Positions 28,668-37,489 of a stretch of 37,599 nucleotides of DNA are shown piece by piece. Below the pieces are notes generated by a model, which saw only the letters and a program-made list of their open reading frames with translations, was not told where the DNA came from and searched no databases. This stretch comes from Nitrosomonas sp. (GTDB lineage Bacteria; Pseudomonadota; Gammaproteobacteria; Burkholderiales; Nitrosomonadaceae), in contig JAJFJH010000145.1 of NCBI GenBank assembly GCA_021774155.1, forward strand, positions 1-37,599. The letters are read 5' to 3'. A program made the translations under genes and the position numbers. Numbering within the stretch: position 1 is the first letter of the stretch; each line of letters starts with the position of its first letter.

Positions 28668-29086
28668 TAAAGTTGTCTCCTGCTAAATCAAATCGGTGTA
28701 TTGCTGATGTTGTTGTGTAAGACGTTTTAATTTAAATGTGCTAGCAAGACAGGAATCAGGTAATTGATCTGCAATTCTTTAATGAGGGATAAGAAAGCTG
28801 AATGGACTAATTATTTTTGTTAGTTTTTTTATTTGCGATCAATTAAATAAATTGTTGGTTGTACCGTAATAAAGTATATAGGTGAGTATATACAGTTTTC
28901 AATTTTACCTTTTTGCTAACCTTCTACTCGATACTGAAATTATCTAGAAAATTACTAAGAATGAATGCTTAAACAAAGCAAATTTGTCAGTCTTATTCTG
29001 ACAATGAAGGTAGGTGTAGGTAATGCTATGCTTCATGCAACTTTCAGAAATTGCCTTATAGATTAGTGCAAACAGACAACAATATA
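28668..29086. other. Divergent regulatory region between fliF and flrB
   Basis: About 420 AT-rich base pairs without a convincing gene. It must hold the promoters of the minus-strand fliF run and the plus-strand flrBC-fliE unit. I see one inverted repeat (28984-29004), and a GG-N10-GC spaced sequence near 29012 that otherwise fits sigma-54 poorly. No convincing sigma-54 site for fliF was found. Confidence 0.5.
28984..29004. promoter_or_regulatory. 7-bp perfect inverted repeat upstream of flrB
   Basis: TTGTCAG and CTGACAA flank a 7-base spacer, about 83 bases before the flrB ATG. Its symmetry suits a dimeric regulator binding site (for instance the flagellar master regulator, not encoded in this window), but this is position-based only. 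Confidence 0.3.
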
Positions 29087-30265
29087 ATGATCACATCGGA
29101 TGTTTCTTCAGCTGACCATGAGCAGTTACGGCGTGCATTTGCTGTTTTTAATGAGACATCTGAGCAGCTTTCTGGTGCTTATAAAGAATTACAAACTCAA
29201 GTTACGCAACTGACTAAAGAACTTGCTGTTGCTAATGGGGAGTTGCACCGACAGCTTGTCGCAAAGGAAGATTTATCTCAGCGTCTAACTTTGTTATTAA
29301 CTGCATTACCCGCAGGTGTTATTGCGTTGGATGCAGCTGATTGTGTCGAGCAGGTTAATCCAGCTGCCATATCGATTTTGGGTAAACCGCTAATGGGTTT
29401 GCCATGGTCGAGTGTTTTAGATGAGCGTTTAAGTCAGACAACAGTTGTTAGCGAATGGAATCTTAAGCAGGATAATGCGGTATGTCCGCGACGTGTGCGT
29501 ATTGAAAGCAATACTTGTGAATCGACGGGTAGAAGAATCTTGCTGGTACATAATATTACTGAGGCGCATGCGATGCAGGAACAGGTCAGGCGTAATCAGC
29601 GATTGACATCTATGGGTGAAATGGCCGCTAATCTCGCGCATCAATTGCGCACTCCCTTATCGACCGCTTTATTATACGCCACACATTTAGGTGATGGATC
29701 ATTGGCTGCAGATGAACGTCAACAATTTGCTTCTAAAACAACGGAACGCCTTCATCATCTTGAGCATTTGATTAACGACATGCTGCGTTTTGTTAAGGGT
29801 GAAACTACTCAGTTGGAGGAAATTGTTGTTTCTGATTTGTTGGTGGAAATGAAGCATGTCATTGAGCCTCAAATGGCGCATTTTAATTTAAAGTTTATTG
29901 TGTACGACAATAGTGAAGGAATCAGCTTACTGGTTGACAATAAAGCATTGTGTGGTGCATTGACCAATCTTTTAGAAAATGCCATGCAATTTTCATGTGT
30001 AGGTGATTGTGTTGTACTTACGTGTGATGTTGATAGCAATGCAGTGATGCTAACCGTGAGTGACGATGGCCCAGGTATTGATATGGAAGTTCAAGAGCGG
30101 TTGTTTGAGCCGTTCTTTACTACACGCTCTGAAGGTACAGGGCTTGGCTTGGCTATTGTACGTGGCGTGATTCAGTCAATGGGCGGTAGTGTTCAAGTAA
30201 ATTCTCTGCCTAATGCTGGTTGTGAATTTGTTATTAGGTTGCCAAGAAATAAAGGAGTCTCATAA
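29087..30265 (+). CDS. flrB: Flagellar sensor histidine kinase FlrB (FleS)
   Basis: Cytoplasmic kinase that phosphorylates FlrC. I choose the ATG at 29087 (392 residues); the frame stays open to a TTG at 29051, and no start has a good Shine-Dalgarno. In order: an N-terminal helix, a PAS-like domain (LLTALPAGVIALDAADCVEQVNP, about 70-160), a dimerisation helix with H-box AHQLRTPL (His185), N-box NLLENAMQ, and the ATPase glycine boxes DDGPGI and GTGLGLAIVRG. There is no transmembrane segment, as is usual for FlrB/FleS. The stop directly abuts the flrC start. Confidence 0.93.
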   Translation: MITSDVSSADHEQLRRAFAVFNETSEQLSGAYKELQTQVTQLTKELAVANGELHRQLVAKEDLSQRLTLLLTALPAGVIALDAADCVEQVNPAAISILGKPLMGLPWSSVLDERLSQTTVVSEWNLKQDNAVCPRRVRIESNTCESTGRRILLVHNITEAHAMQEQVRRNQRLTSMGEMAANLAHQLRTPLSTALLYATHLGDGSLAADERQQFASKTTERLHHLEHLINDMLRFVKGETTQLEEIVVSDLLVEMKHVIEPQMAHFNLKFIVYDNSEGISLLVDNKALCGALTNLLENAMQFSCVGDCVVLTCDVDSNAVMLTVSDDGPGIDMEVQERLFEPFFTTRSEGTGLGLAIVRGVIQSMGGSVQVNSLPNAGCEFVIRLPRNKGVS

Positions 30266-31573
30266 ATGAAAAATCTCCCCGTTTTGATTGTAGAAGACGA
30301 TCATGATTTATTAGAAGCAATATGCGCCACGATGAGACTGGCAGGTTATAAGACGCTTGCAGCCTCTGATGGAGAAATTGCGCTGGAATTATTGCAGACG
30401 AATCAAGTGGGTATGATTGTTAGTGATGTACAAATGAAGCCAATGGATGGCATCGCTTTATTAAATAAAATTAAAGCATCCTACCCGGAATTGCCCGTGT
30501 TACTAATGACTGCATATGGCGAAGTTGATAAAGCTGTGACGGCCATGCGCATTGGCGCTTGCGATTATTTATTAAAGCCATTTGATCCAGATAGTTTATT
30601 AATTCATGTTGAAAAATATTTGTTGTCAGTGCCAAAAGATGATGTTGGAATTATTGCAAAGGATCCTAATACTCGTGCTTTACTATCCTTAGCAACGCGT
30701 GTTGCAAAATCTCCAGCAACCGTCATGTTGACGGGTGAGAGTGGAAGTGGAAAGGAAGTCATGGCGCGCTTTATTCATCAACATTCATCACGGTCAGAAA
30801 AGCCGTTTGTTGCAATCAATTGTGCGGCTATTCCCGATAACCTTCTAGAAGCAACATTGTTTGGTTATGAAAAAGGTGCGTTTACCGGTGCAGCACATGC
30901 TCAAGCGGGTAAGTTTGAGCAAGCGGATGGTGGGACTTTGTTACTCGATGAGATCTCTGAAATGCCCTTGGAGTTACAAGCAAAATTACTTCGCGTATTG
31001 CAAGAACGTGAAGTTGAGCGTGTGGGGGGTGTCAAAACTCTTAAGTTGGATATTCGGCTAATTGCCACATCTAACCGCAATATGCTTGATATGGTTAAAG
31101 CGGGTTCTTTCCGAGAAGACTTATATTATCGATTAAATGTTTTCCCGCTGGAAATTCCATCATTGAAAGACCGTCTTTTAGATATTGAACCTTTAGCGCA
31201 GAGAATTCTTAGTATTTCTGATGAGGGGCTAACGAGAAGAAATGTAAAACTGTCGAAAGCTGCAATAGCTAAATTAGAAAACTATGTATGGCCTGGAAAT
31301 ATTAGGGAACTGGAGAATGTTATTCAGCGTGCGGTGATTTTGGCAACGGATACAATTAATGTTGAAGATTTAAACTTGCCTGAGATAGAGGCTCAAGAGA
31401 TAGCAATAGAGCGTAATAATATGCGGTGTGACATGAAGACTTTAGAGCGCAATCACATCATGGAAACACTTGCTGCCGTGAATGGTTCCAGGAAGTTAGC
31501 GGTGCAGAGATTAGGGATTTCTGAGCGTACATTACGCTATAAACTGCAACAATATCGTTTAGCCGAATGTTAA
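30266..31573 (+). CDS. flrC: Sigma-54-dependent response regulator FlrC (FleR)
   Basis: Transcription activator for mid-class flagellar genes. The receiver domain has the acidic pair DD (11-12), phospho-acceptor D54 (VSDVQMKP) and K104. The AAA+ domain has Walker A GESGSGKE (157-164), the sigma-54 contact loop GAFTGA (204-209) and Walker B GGTLLLDEI. The C-terminal Fis-type helix-turn-helix is RKLAVQRLGISERTLRYKLQQY. At 435 residues it is close to homologues. The ATG follows the flrB stop without a gap and is served by GGAG at the end of flrB. Likely targets in this window include the sigma-54 promoter before fliK. Confidence 0.95.
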   Translation: MKNLPVLIVEDDHDLLEAICATMRLAGYKTLAASDGEIALELLQTNQVGMIVSDVQMKPMDGIALLNKIKASYPELPVLLMTAYGEVDKAVTAMRIGACDYLLKPFDPDSLLIHVEKYLLSVPKDDVGIIAKDPNTRALLSLATRVAKSPATVMLTGESGSGKEVMARFIHQHSSRSEKPFVAINCAAIPDNLLEATLFGYEKGAFTGAAHAQAGKFEQADGGTLLLDEISEMPLELQAKLLRVLQEREVERVGGVKTLKLDIRLIATSNRNMLDMVKAGSFREDLYYRLNVFPLEIPSLKDRLLDIEPLAQRILSISDEGLTRRNVKLSKAAIAKLENYVWPGNIRELENVIQRAVILATDTINVEDLNLPEIEAQEIAIERNNMRCDMKTLERNHIMETLAAVNGSRKLAVQRLGISERTLRYKLQQYRLAEC

Positions 31574-31660
31574 AAATGCAATCGCAGTATATTTCTGTTT
31601 TTGTGCCGTTAACTATTTATAACCGTAAATATTTGTTGACTAATTTTGTTGGAGAGTATC

Positions 31661-31987
31661 ATGGATAGGTCGGGAATTGATAATGTGTTGGCGCAATTAA
31701 ATGCTGCGTCAGTCACTGCTTCCGGTAGTAAAAAGTTATCGGCGTCCGAAGGCGAAGTTGCAGGAGTTGATTTTAGTCAGACACTCAAAGCAGCCGTGGA
31801 CCAGGTTAATGATGCGCAACAGTCAGCCGGCCAAATGACTAGAGATTTTGTCAGCGGAGAGTCAGATAAGAATCTGCATGAGGTTATGATTTCTCTACAA
31901 AAAGCGAATATATCGTTCCAATCCATGATACAAGTTCGCAACAAATTAGTGACCGCTTATCAAGAAATTATGAATATGCAAGTTTAA
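31661..31987 (+). CDS. fliE: Flagellar hook-basal body complex protein FliE
   Basis: Adapter between the MS ring and the rod and the first export substrate. The ATG at 31661, with GGAGAG eight bases upstream, gives 108 residues; a TTG at 31646 is in frame but less likely. The conserved C-terminal half is clear: [59 protein letters not shown]. It follows flrC by 87 bp on the same strand. Its usual partner fliF is on the opposite strand, over 3 kb away and divergently transcribed. Confidence 0.95.
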   Translation: MDRSGIDNVLAQLNAASVTASGSKKLSASEGEVAGVDFSQTLKAAVDQVNDAQQSAGQMTRDFVSGESDKNLHEVMISLQKANISFQSMIQVRNKLVTAYQEIMNMQV

Positions 31988-32029
31988 GTTGCGTTAGTTG
32001 TATTAGGCTAGTGCAAGTTAAACAAAACG

Positions 32030-32773
32030 TTAGTTTGCTCTGTGTTTTTGTTCTAGTTTAACGATATAACGTTGAATCATCGCGTGTGTTTTTGCAGGTG
32101 GCTTAATGAATTCGCATCCCGCACGTTTACAAGTGATCTCGTTGTGAAGCTTGACTTCGTAAGTGTTTTTCACCTCAATACTCGCAGTAATTGTCCCAAT
32201 TTCAGGTAGTGTGATTTGGCAATTTTCAAAGATAGTTCCAGGGTCAAAGCTGACGATAGGGTGTTGATCAATCACCGCAATACCTCCACAACTAATGTCA
32301 AGTAAAACAACTTCGGCTGTTTTGGGTTTATATTCTTCAGGTAATGGAATAATGCATATTAAAGGCTTGACTGAAGGTGTTGTTATGCGAAAGAAGTCCC
32401 TTCTTTGCATACGTACCAGAGACTCAGGTAAGTTAACAATAAACGCGTTATCATCTTGAAACTTTATCTTTTTAATTGAATTACATTTAAATTCAACTTT
32501 TACTTTAGCTTGTGATGTAACACAGGTTAGTTTGGCTGTATTTAATACTTTCCGATTTAATTTTTCGTCATTGCCATAATCTAAAATCATTTTTCTGTTT
32601 ATCGGATCAATTGCTAGAATCGATGACAGAATAAAGTTATCGCCTTGGTTAAAGTAAAGCGTGATGAGTGTTTTTGCTTGCATGATTCCGCGTAGCACGA
32701 ACTGAATATCAGAATCATTATGGGTAGCGTAACTATCTTCAGGGGCTATGGGTGTTTGGTCTGGTGTGGGCAT
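32030..32773 (-). CDS. PilZ-domain flagellar brake protein (YcgR/FlgZ type)
   Basis: Likely cyclic-di-GMP receptor acting on the flagellar motor. The 247-residue protein has an N-terminal YcgR-like domain (about 24-115; FVLRGIMQAKTLITLYF) and a C-terminal PilZ domain with both ligand motifs intact: RxxxR at R125-R129 (RRDFFR) and DxSxxG at D159-G164 (DISCGG). So binding is expected. It is the last gene of the minus-strand flagellar run, overlapping the end of the FlhB-like gene by 28 bp. E. coli ycgR is the nearest functional model. Confidence 0.9.
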   Translation of the reverse strand: MPTPDQTPIAPEDSYATHNDSDIQFVLRGIMQAKTLITLYFNQGDNFILSSILAIDPINRKMILDYGNDEKLNRKVLNTAKLTCVTSQAKVKVEFKCNSIKKIKFQDDNAFIVNLPESLVRMQRRDFFRITTPSVKPLICIIPLPEEYKPKTAEVVLLDISCGGIAVIDQHPIVSFDPGTIFENCQITLPEIGTITASIEVKNTYEVKLHNEITCKRAGCEFIKPPAKTHAMIQRYIVKLEQKHRAN

Positions 32774-33117
32774 TGTTTGCTGGTTTCCATTTTTTGTTGT
32801 GGGCTATTCAAGTCCGATGAATTACTTGAATTAGCTGTTAGTATTTCTTCCTTATGTTCTAATCGATAGAGCCATGCTAATAGTTCAGCCACCGCTATAT
32901 AAAGTTGTGGTGGAATACGGTCGTCCAGGTTTACCTGCATTAGTAGTGCTACTAGTTCTGTAGACTGATGAACATATATTCCAGATTCATTCGCTCTTTT
33001 AATAATTTCCTCAGCGATAACACCATTGCCTTTGGCGACAACTTTTGGTGCTGATTGACCATTACGATAAGCAAGAGCGACAGCGGATTGAATTGTCTTA
33101 TTTTTCGGTATCTGCAT
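32746..33117 (-). CDS. FlhB C-terminal domain homologue (FlhX/YlqH type)
   Basis: A 123-residue soluble protein resembling only the cytoplasmic tail of FlhB downstream of its self-cleavage site. The segment AVALAYRNGQSAPKVVAKGNGVIAEEIIKRANESGI, then DRIPPQLYIAVAELLAWLYRLEH, lines up with the FlhB export-switch domain. The NPTH cleavage motif and all membrane helices are missing: the protein begins MQIPKNKTIQ where NPTHY would be. Such stand-alone proteins (FlhX, B. subtilis YlqH) can partly replace the cleaved FlhB tail. Its start overlaps the end of the second FliK-like gene by 20 bp, suggesting a functional pair. The C-terminus is low-complexity. Confidence 0.88.
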   Translation of the reverse strand: MQIPKNKTIQSAVALAYRNGQSAPKVVAKGNGVIAEEIIKRANESGIYVHQSTELVALLMQVNLDDRIPPQLYIAVAELLAWLYRLEHKEEILTANSSNSSDLNSPQQKMETSKQCPHQTKHP

Positions 33118-34114
33118 GTATCTCTAACGCCTTAACGCTTAGGCCGGCAGATTCTAAGGCCATAGCTAGTGGCGGCTGATTAGTTTTTAATAATTCTATG
33201 GTTTCAGTTGCTGGCGCATGTAACTTTATACGTACATCCTCAGAATTAAACATTAGTGTTGCGGTAATCTCTCCTAGCTTTGGCAATGTAAGACGTAGTT
33301 GTGTTTGCCATTGGGGCGATGATTCCTCCGGGTTTTGTCCACTCTTATCGTGTGCATGTTCAGTAATATCCCAGTCCATGAATTGTTCGGGCCAGATTTC
33401 ACCGCACCAGTGTATTTGGCCAGAATCTAATGTGGTTAGCTGGTGTTGCACCAAAGGTAAGCTTTGTGTGTTAACAAGCGTGTCGGCATTAAATAAAACG
33501 GCGGTAGAGCCCGTGACTGCACTATTCGTTGTTTTTACACTTAGTTTACCTTGAGGTTCTTGTTGTAATTGTGCCAGTGTTTTTTCTCCGTTTACCCATT
33601 TTGCTTGATGAGATTCATAGAATAACCCACTTTGTGACAATGCTTTTTGTAATAAAACGGGTGTTTCTACATTATTTGTTGGTGGATTAGTTAGAACAGG
33701 AGTTGCGCTAGAGAGTGGCTGCGGCGTCGTGTTTTTAGCTGCGTCTTGTGCTAATAAACCAAGAAAGCGTCCCGTGGCGCTTATGTTTGAAGGACTCTTC
33801 TCAGTGTTTAGGGGAGGGTTATTTTGCAGCACAAACTTTAATTGTGGTTCCCTTGCAATTAGCACAAGTGCCATTTTGTCGCCAGGCCGTGTATTTTCTG
33901 GTAGGCGCATTTGTAATGCTTGATTTCCAACTAAAACTTTAAAGTTGCCGTTAGAGAGTTGGGTGTCAACCGTAGCTAGGAATTGCTTGCCCTGGGAGAA
34001 ATCTTGTGGCGATTTTAAGGAATCAGAAGCAGATTTAACAGGTGTGACAGGCGTAACCGATTCAATCAAAGCCGTTTTTAGAATAGCATCTGTTTTGTTT
34101 ATGAACGGAATCAT
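33098..34114 (-). CDS. Second FliK-like hook-length control family protein
   Basis: A 338-residue protein with FliK architecture: a variable N-terminal region containing a small beta stretch (FKVLVGNQALQMRLPENTRPGDKMALVLIAREPQ, about 58-91) and a C-terminal Flg_hook-like domain (about 250-338; WQTQLRLTLPKLGEITATLMFNSEDVRIKLHA, then LAMALESAGLSVKALEI). It differs strongly from the fliK at 21926-23185. With the FlhB-like gene that overlaps its end it forms the pair known as ylqG-ylqH in Bacillus. Whether it acts in hook length or a separate export switch is unknown. Confidence 0.82.
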   Translation of the reverse strand: MIPFINKTDAILKTALIESVTPVTPVKSASDSLKSPQDFSQGKQFLATVDTQLSNGNFKVLVGNQALQMRLPENTRPGDKMALVLIAREPQLKFVLQNNPPLNTEKSPSNISATGRFLGLLAQDAAKNTTPQPLSSATPVLTNPPTNNVETPVLLQKALSQSGLFYESHQAKWVNGEKTLAQLQQEPQGKLSVKTTNSAVTGSTAVLFNADTLVNTQSLPLVQHQLTTLDSGQIHWCGEIWPEQFMDWDITEHAHDKSGQNPEESSPQWQTQLRLTLPKLGEITATLMFNSEDVRIKLHAPATETIELLKTNQPPLAMALESAGLSVKALEIHADTEK

Positions 34115-34172
34115 AAAAGTTTATCTTCATGCCAAAGAACTTTTAATTAATCAGAATTCAATAGCTAAAGCC

Positions 34173-34526
34173 TTATGTGTTGTTATTTGGATGATATGTC
34201 TGCTGTAAATTACGCTCACATTTAGTCGTGTTAAGAATGTCTTGTAATTGCGCCATCCATGGTTCGGTGATTGTTCTTATTTGTGCATCGTTGGCGAGCA
34301 CCTGATGAATGATTTTAACTTTTTGCTGCTGCAGTTCTTCGCTTAGATTAAGTTCATGCTCGGCGTTGTTAGACATAAGCTTGTCAGTCAATTTTCTGCA
34401 TTCTTTTTCTAAATTTATTAACTGATCCCATTCGTTGTTTTGAGCGGCGGCCAGCATTTTATTGGTTGTGTTCAGAATGTTTTTATAAATATTAATGGAT
34501 TGTGAGTTGCTCATACGTGTCGTCAC
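34173..34526 (-). CDS. fliT: Flagellar chaperone FliT-like protein
   Basis: A 117-residue all-helical protein in the place of FliT, the export chaperone for the filament cap FliD. The pattern YKNILNTTNKMLAAAQNNEWDQLINLEKECRKL and the C-terminal INTI-like ANDAQIRTITEPWMAQLQDIL fit the family. The start is a GTG at 34526 served by AGAGG; an ATG four codons later lacks one. It lies 31 bp downstream of fliS. Identification rests partly on context because FliT is short and variable. Confidence 0.8.
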   Translation of the reverse strand: MTTRMSNSQSINIYKNILNTTNKMLAAAQNNEWDQLINLEKECRKLTDKLMSNNAEHELNLSEELQQQKVKIIHQVLANDAQIRTITEPWMAQLQDILNTTKCERNLQQTYHPNNNT

Positions 34527-34557
34527 TTTATTTATTCCTCTCTCTGGCTTTGCAGAC

Positions 34558-34965
34558 TTAGGTTGTTTTTATTTCTTTTGAATCGCCGATGGTTTTCCAT
34601 GCGCCATATAACTCGGTTAATAAATCATTAACTTCATCGATTATTTTCAAATCACTTTGGATATTTGCGATTAATAGTCGATTGGTCATATATTCATAAA
34701 GGCTATATAGTTTTTGAGCGATGTCTTCACCAGTACTCATGTCAAGGCTGGCTTTAAGGCCGTGATCTATTATCATAATGGCCTTAGAAAGCATTTCACC
34801 TTTTTTTGCTATTTCGTTATGTTGTATGTGAAGCTTGGCTTTTGCCAATGCTTCTTGTGCGCCTTCAAACAGCATTAGTATCAGCTTATGTGGGTTGGCT
34901 GTTTCAACGCCGGTTTCAATACCCGTACGCTGATAGGCTGCAATTGAGTTCATTGTTGCAAACAT
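34558..34965 (-). CDS. fliS: Flagellin export chaperone FliS
   Basis: Cytosolic chaperone that binds the flagellin C-terminus and stops early polymerisation. The 135-residue protein has the family motifs AAYQRTGIETGVETANPHKLILMLFEGAQEALAKA and YEYMTNRLLIANIQSD, and the ending LLTELYGAWKTI. A strong AGGAGG precedes the ATG. It sits 74 bp after fliD. It would be expected to serve both the flagellin at the right edge and the proteolytic flagellin. Confidence 0.96.
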   Translation of the reverse strand: MFATMNSIAAYQRTGIETGVETANPHKLILMLFEGAQEALAKAKLHIQHNEIAKKGEMLSKAIMIIDHGLKASLDMSTGEDIAQKLYSLYEYMTNRLLIANIQSDLKIIDEVNDLLTELYGAWKTIGDSKEIKTT

Positions 34966-35039
34966 TTTTCCTCCTACGCTTCCAGAATATTTTGTAAGTT
35001 TAGTTTCTTAAAATCAGACCGCGAGTGAATAAATATTAC

Positions 35040-37022
35040 TTAGTTATTTCCACCTATAGTTGGTAGATTTGATAGCTGCAGTTGTAAGAAGCTGCTTGTT
35101 TGTGACATGCTGGAAATCATGGTGTCCAACGCCGAAAATTGGGCGCGAATACGTCTTTCCACACCTTCTAGTCGTTGACTGAACGAATCGCGCTGTGAGC
35201 CAATGTCTTTGATAGTGGCATTGATGCCATCAATGCGGCTATCAATTAGACTGTCATTTTCCAACATGCTGTCAACGAGTTTTTCCAATTTAAAAGCAAA
35301 TCCATGAGCAAAGTTTATACTGCCGCGCGTGCCAGTTGCGCCACCAGTTATCTTTAATACGAGTTCACTATTGTTTCCTGCGCCTGTTAGCGTTTGTCCT
35401 AGACCTGTTGCAGTGACGCCGCCAATGGTGCCGGCTACATCGACACCACTTGTTTCTACGGGGGTGCCGAATAAGCCAAGTTTGCCAGTACCACCTGTGA
35501 TAGTTACGACTGATTCGGAGCCATAGCGATCAGAGGTGATGTTAAGTACGCCCTCTGACTGAGTAACAAAAACATCAACGCCGGCAGTAGAGATGGCTGC
35601 AGCGCCATTAATTTTTGATTGTATTTCAGCGGCTAGTGAATCAGCGGTATAGACGCCAGAAGCAAGTGTTATGCTGGCACTCACACCATCAACGGTTAAG
35701 TCGAGTGTGTCATTAACAGCCGCATTTATAGTCAGCACTGCAGCCGTATTACCAACGGCTTGTCCTTGTGTGGCAAGCTGACTGATATTTAATGAATAAG
35801 AGCCATCCTGTGTTTCTGATGAAGCACTGACGAATGAGACGAGACTGTCACTAGGTTTGCCTATTGAGGTAAATAGTGTTGATATATCTTTGGTCGTGTC
35901 ATTAATGACGTCACTTAATTTGCTCGAATCAAGACTGAGTGAGCCATCTGCTTGGAAAGTAAGTCCTATTTCAGACAATGTAGATAATCCGCCGCCTGCT
36001 GTTAATAGCGGGGCGTTAAAAACACCACGCAGTTGAGACTGGATTGAGCGCAAAGTGGAATCGCCAGTTAAAACGGATGCGCGTTGATTTTCAGCATCAT
36101 ATTTTGTTAAATTTATAATCGTATTGTCAAGGTCATTAAAAGCAGAAACAAAAGATTGTATCGACGCCTGAACACTAGCCGTGTCACGTGCGATGGTTAG
36201 AGTGGTTGGGTTGCCAATGTCTGCTTTCAGTAGATTGAGTGTGACGCCTTCGATTGCGTCGCTAACGGTATTAGATGACTTGTTAACTGTGATGCCATCT
36301 ATTATAAGCGTGGCATTACTTGCAACGACCGTTTCAGTAAGGTTGGCTGTGCCATCAGTGGAAAGATCAAAAGCGAGTTGTGACAACCCCGCATTATCAG
36401 TATTATTTAAATCGTCATCAATCACTGTAATTTTTAAAGCGTTATTTAGGCCCGTGTCATTCGAAGAAATGACTAACCGGTCTCCGTCGCCGTCATTAAC
36501 AATACTTGCGGAGATGCCGCCGTTGGCCTCGTTGATGGCATCACGTACGCCTTCAAGTGATGACTGACCAGCTGCAATAGTGATTGATTCTGCGGCCTTG
36601 CTTGGGTTGAGTGTAAATGTGCCACCGTTATAAGTGCCAAACTGTATTGTTAGAGAACCGCTACCAATGGTTGTAGTCGTGTCCGCATAATTGCCCGATT
36701 TTATTTTTTGTGATTGTGCCAGCGACTGGATTTCCATACTATAACTTCCAGCAGCTGCTTTTGAGGAACCGGTAACGGTTGCCAGGCTAGTATCAGCAAG
36801 GTTGGCGGTAATTGCCGAGAAATTTGCTGGATCAGCTAGTGTGGCAACACTACTTTGGAATGATGATAATGAGCCTTTTAAGCTACCAAAAGCAGACAAT
36901 TGTGCTTGTTGTTTTGCTTCTTTGCTAGCTAATGTTGTCAGTGGTCGGCTTTCAACCGCCATTAATTGGCTGACAATACTATTGACATCTAATCCTGAGC
37001 CTATTCCTGGTGATGCAAGCAT
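35040..37022 (-). CDS. fliD: Flagellar filament capping protein FliD
   Basis: Hook-associated protein 2, the cap under which flagellin subunits fold at the filament tip. The N-terminal coiled coil (ASPGIGSGLDVNSIVSQLMAVESRPL) and the C-terminal coiled coil (RIDGINATIKDIGSQRDSFSQRLEGVERRIRAQFSALDTMI) are canonical. The middle has a flagellin IN-type domain (VNDTLDLTVDGVSASITLASGVYTADSLAAEIQSKING, about 430-467). At 660 residues it is longer than the enteric form (about 470), owing to Ser/Thr/Asp-rich outer domains, as in many polar-flagellated bacteria. It follows flaG by 40 bp. Confidence 0.95.
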   Translation of the reverse strand: MLASPGIGSGLDVNSIVSQLMAVESRPLTTLASKEAKQQAQLSAFGSLKGSLSSFQSSVATLADPANFSAITANLADTSLATVTGSSKAAAGSYSMEIQSLAQSQKIKSGNYADTTTTIGSGSLTIQFGTYNGGTFTLNPSKAAESITIAAGQSSLEGVRDAINEANGGISASIVNDGDGDRLVISSNDTGLNNALKITVIDDDLNNTDNAGLSQLAFDLSTDGTANLTETVVASNATLIIDGITVNKSSNTVSDAIEGVTLNLLKADIGNPTTLTIARDTASVQASIQSFVSAFNDLDNTIINLTKYDAENQRASVLTGDSTLRSIQSQLRGVFNAPLLTAGGGLSTLSEIGLTFQADGSLSLDSSKLSDVINDTTKDISTLFTSIGKPSDSLVSFVSASSETQDGSYSLNISQLATQGQAVGNTAAVLTINAAVNDTLDLTVDGVSASITLASGVYTADSLAAEIQSKINGAAAISTAGVDVFVTQSEGVLNITSDRYGSESVVTITGGTGKLGLFGTPVETSGVDVAGTIGGVTATGLGQTLTGAGNNSELVLKITGGATGTRGSINFAHGFAFKLEKLVDSMLENDSLIDSRIDGINATIKDIGSQRDSFSQRLEGVERRIRAQFSALDTMISSMSQTSSFLQLQLSNLPTIGGNN

Positions 37023-37062
37023 TATATTAGTCCTATAGTAAGTTCGGTTTTGCTTATTAGGC

Positions 37063-37461
37063 CTATGCTTTATCGCTGAATAACAGGCCTTGTACTTTAT
37101 CCAGTGTACGTGCGATTGATATAGCTTCTTCAGATGGAAATTGTCTTATGACTTCCTGTGTTTGTGAATCTAAAAGCTTAACAATTGTTTTTCCGGTGTC
37201 TTCGTCAATAGAAAACTTTAAGTTTTTTGCTACGTTATCAGTGAAGCCTTGAATTTTGTCGACTGCTTGTTGTATTTGCTCATCCGACACAGGTTCTGAG
37301 TCAACGTTTTGCCGTGTGCTTGTTGTGGTAGGCAATGATTTTACATTCTGCATGCTGGGTGGTTCACTTGTTGCTTGTTGAGGTTTCTGTGTATTTATTG
37401 GTGTCGACACCGAGGGTTTTAGAAAATGTGTAGTCGACTCCATTAATTGATTAATAGGCAT
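37063..37461 (-). CDS. flaG: FlaG family flagellar protein
   Basis: Small protein linked to filament length in other species; its mechanism is not settled. I choose the ATG ending at 37461 (132 residues) because AAGGAG lies ten bases upstream; the frame continues to a start at 37500 without one. The conserved C-terminal FlaG domain is clear (LKFSIDEDTGKTIVKLLDSQTQEVIRQFPSEEAISIARTLDKVQGLLFSDKA); the N-terminal half is Thr/Gln/Pro-rich. Lying between flagellin and fliD it keeps the Vibrio/Pseudomonas-like order flagellin-flaG-fliD-fliS. Confidence 0.93.
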   Translation of the reverse strand: MPINQLMESTTHFLKPSVSTPINTQKPQQATSEPPSMQNVKSLPTTTSTRQNVDSEPVSDEQIQQAVDKIQGFTDNVAKNLKFSIDEDTGKTIVKLLDSQTQEVIRQFPSEEAISIARTLDKVQGLLFSDKA

Positions 37462-37489
37462 GATGTGACTCCTTGACGTTGGAATGAGA

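Noticed and set aside
29010-29030. GG-N10-GC sequence before flrB as a sigma-54 promoter
   Set aside because: Only the GG and GC pairs fit; the other consensus positions mostly do not.
31983-32022. Imperfect 10-bp inverted repeat between the fliE stop and the PilZ gene stop as a bidirectional terminator
   Set aside because: The arms have a mismatch, the loop is 20 bases and no T-run follows; too weak to list.
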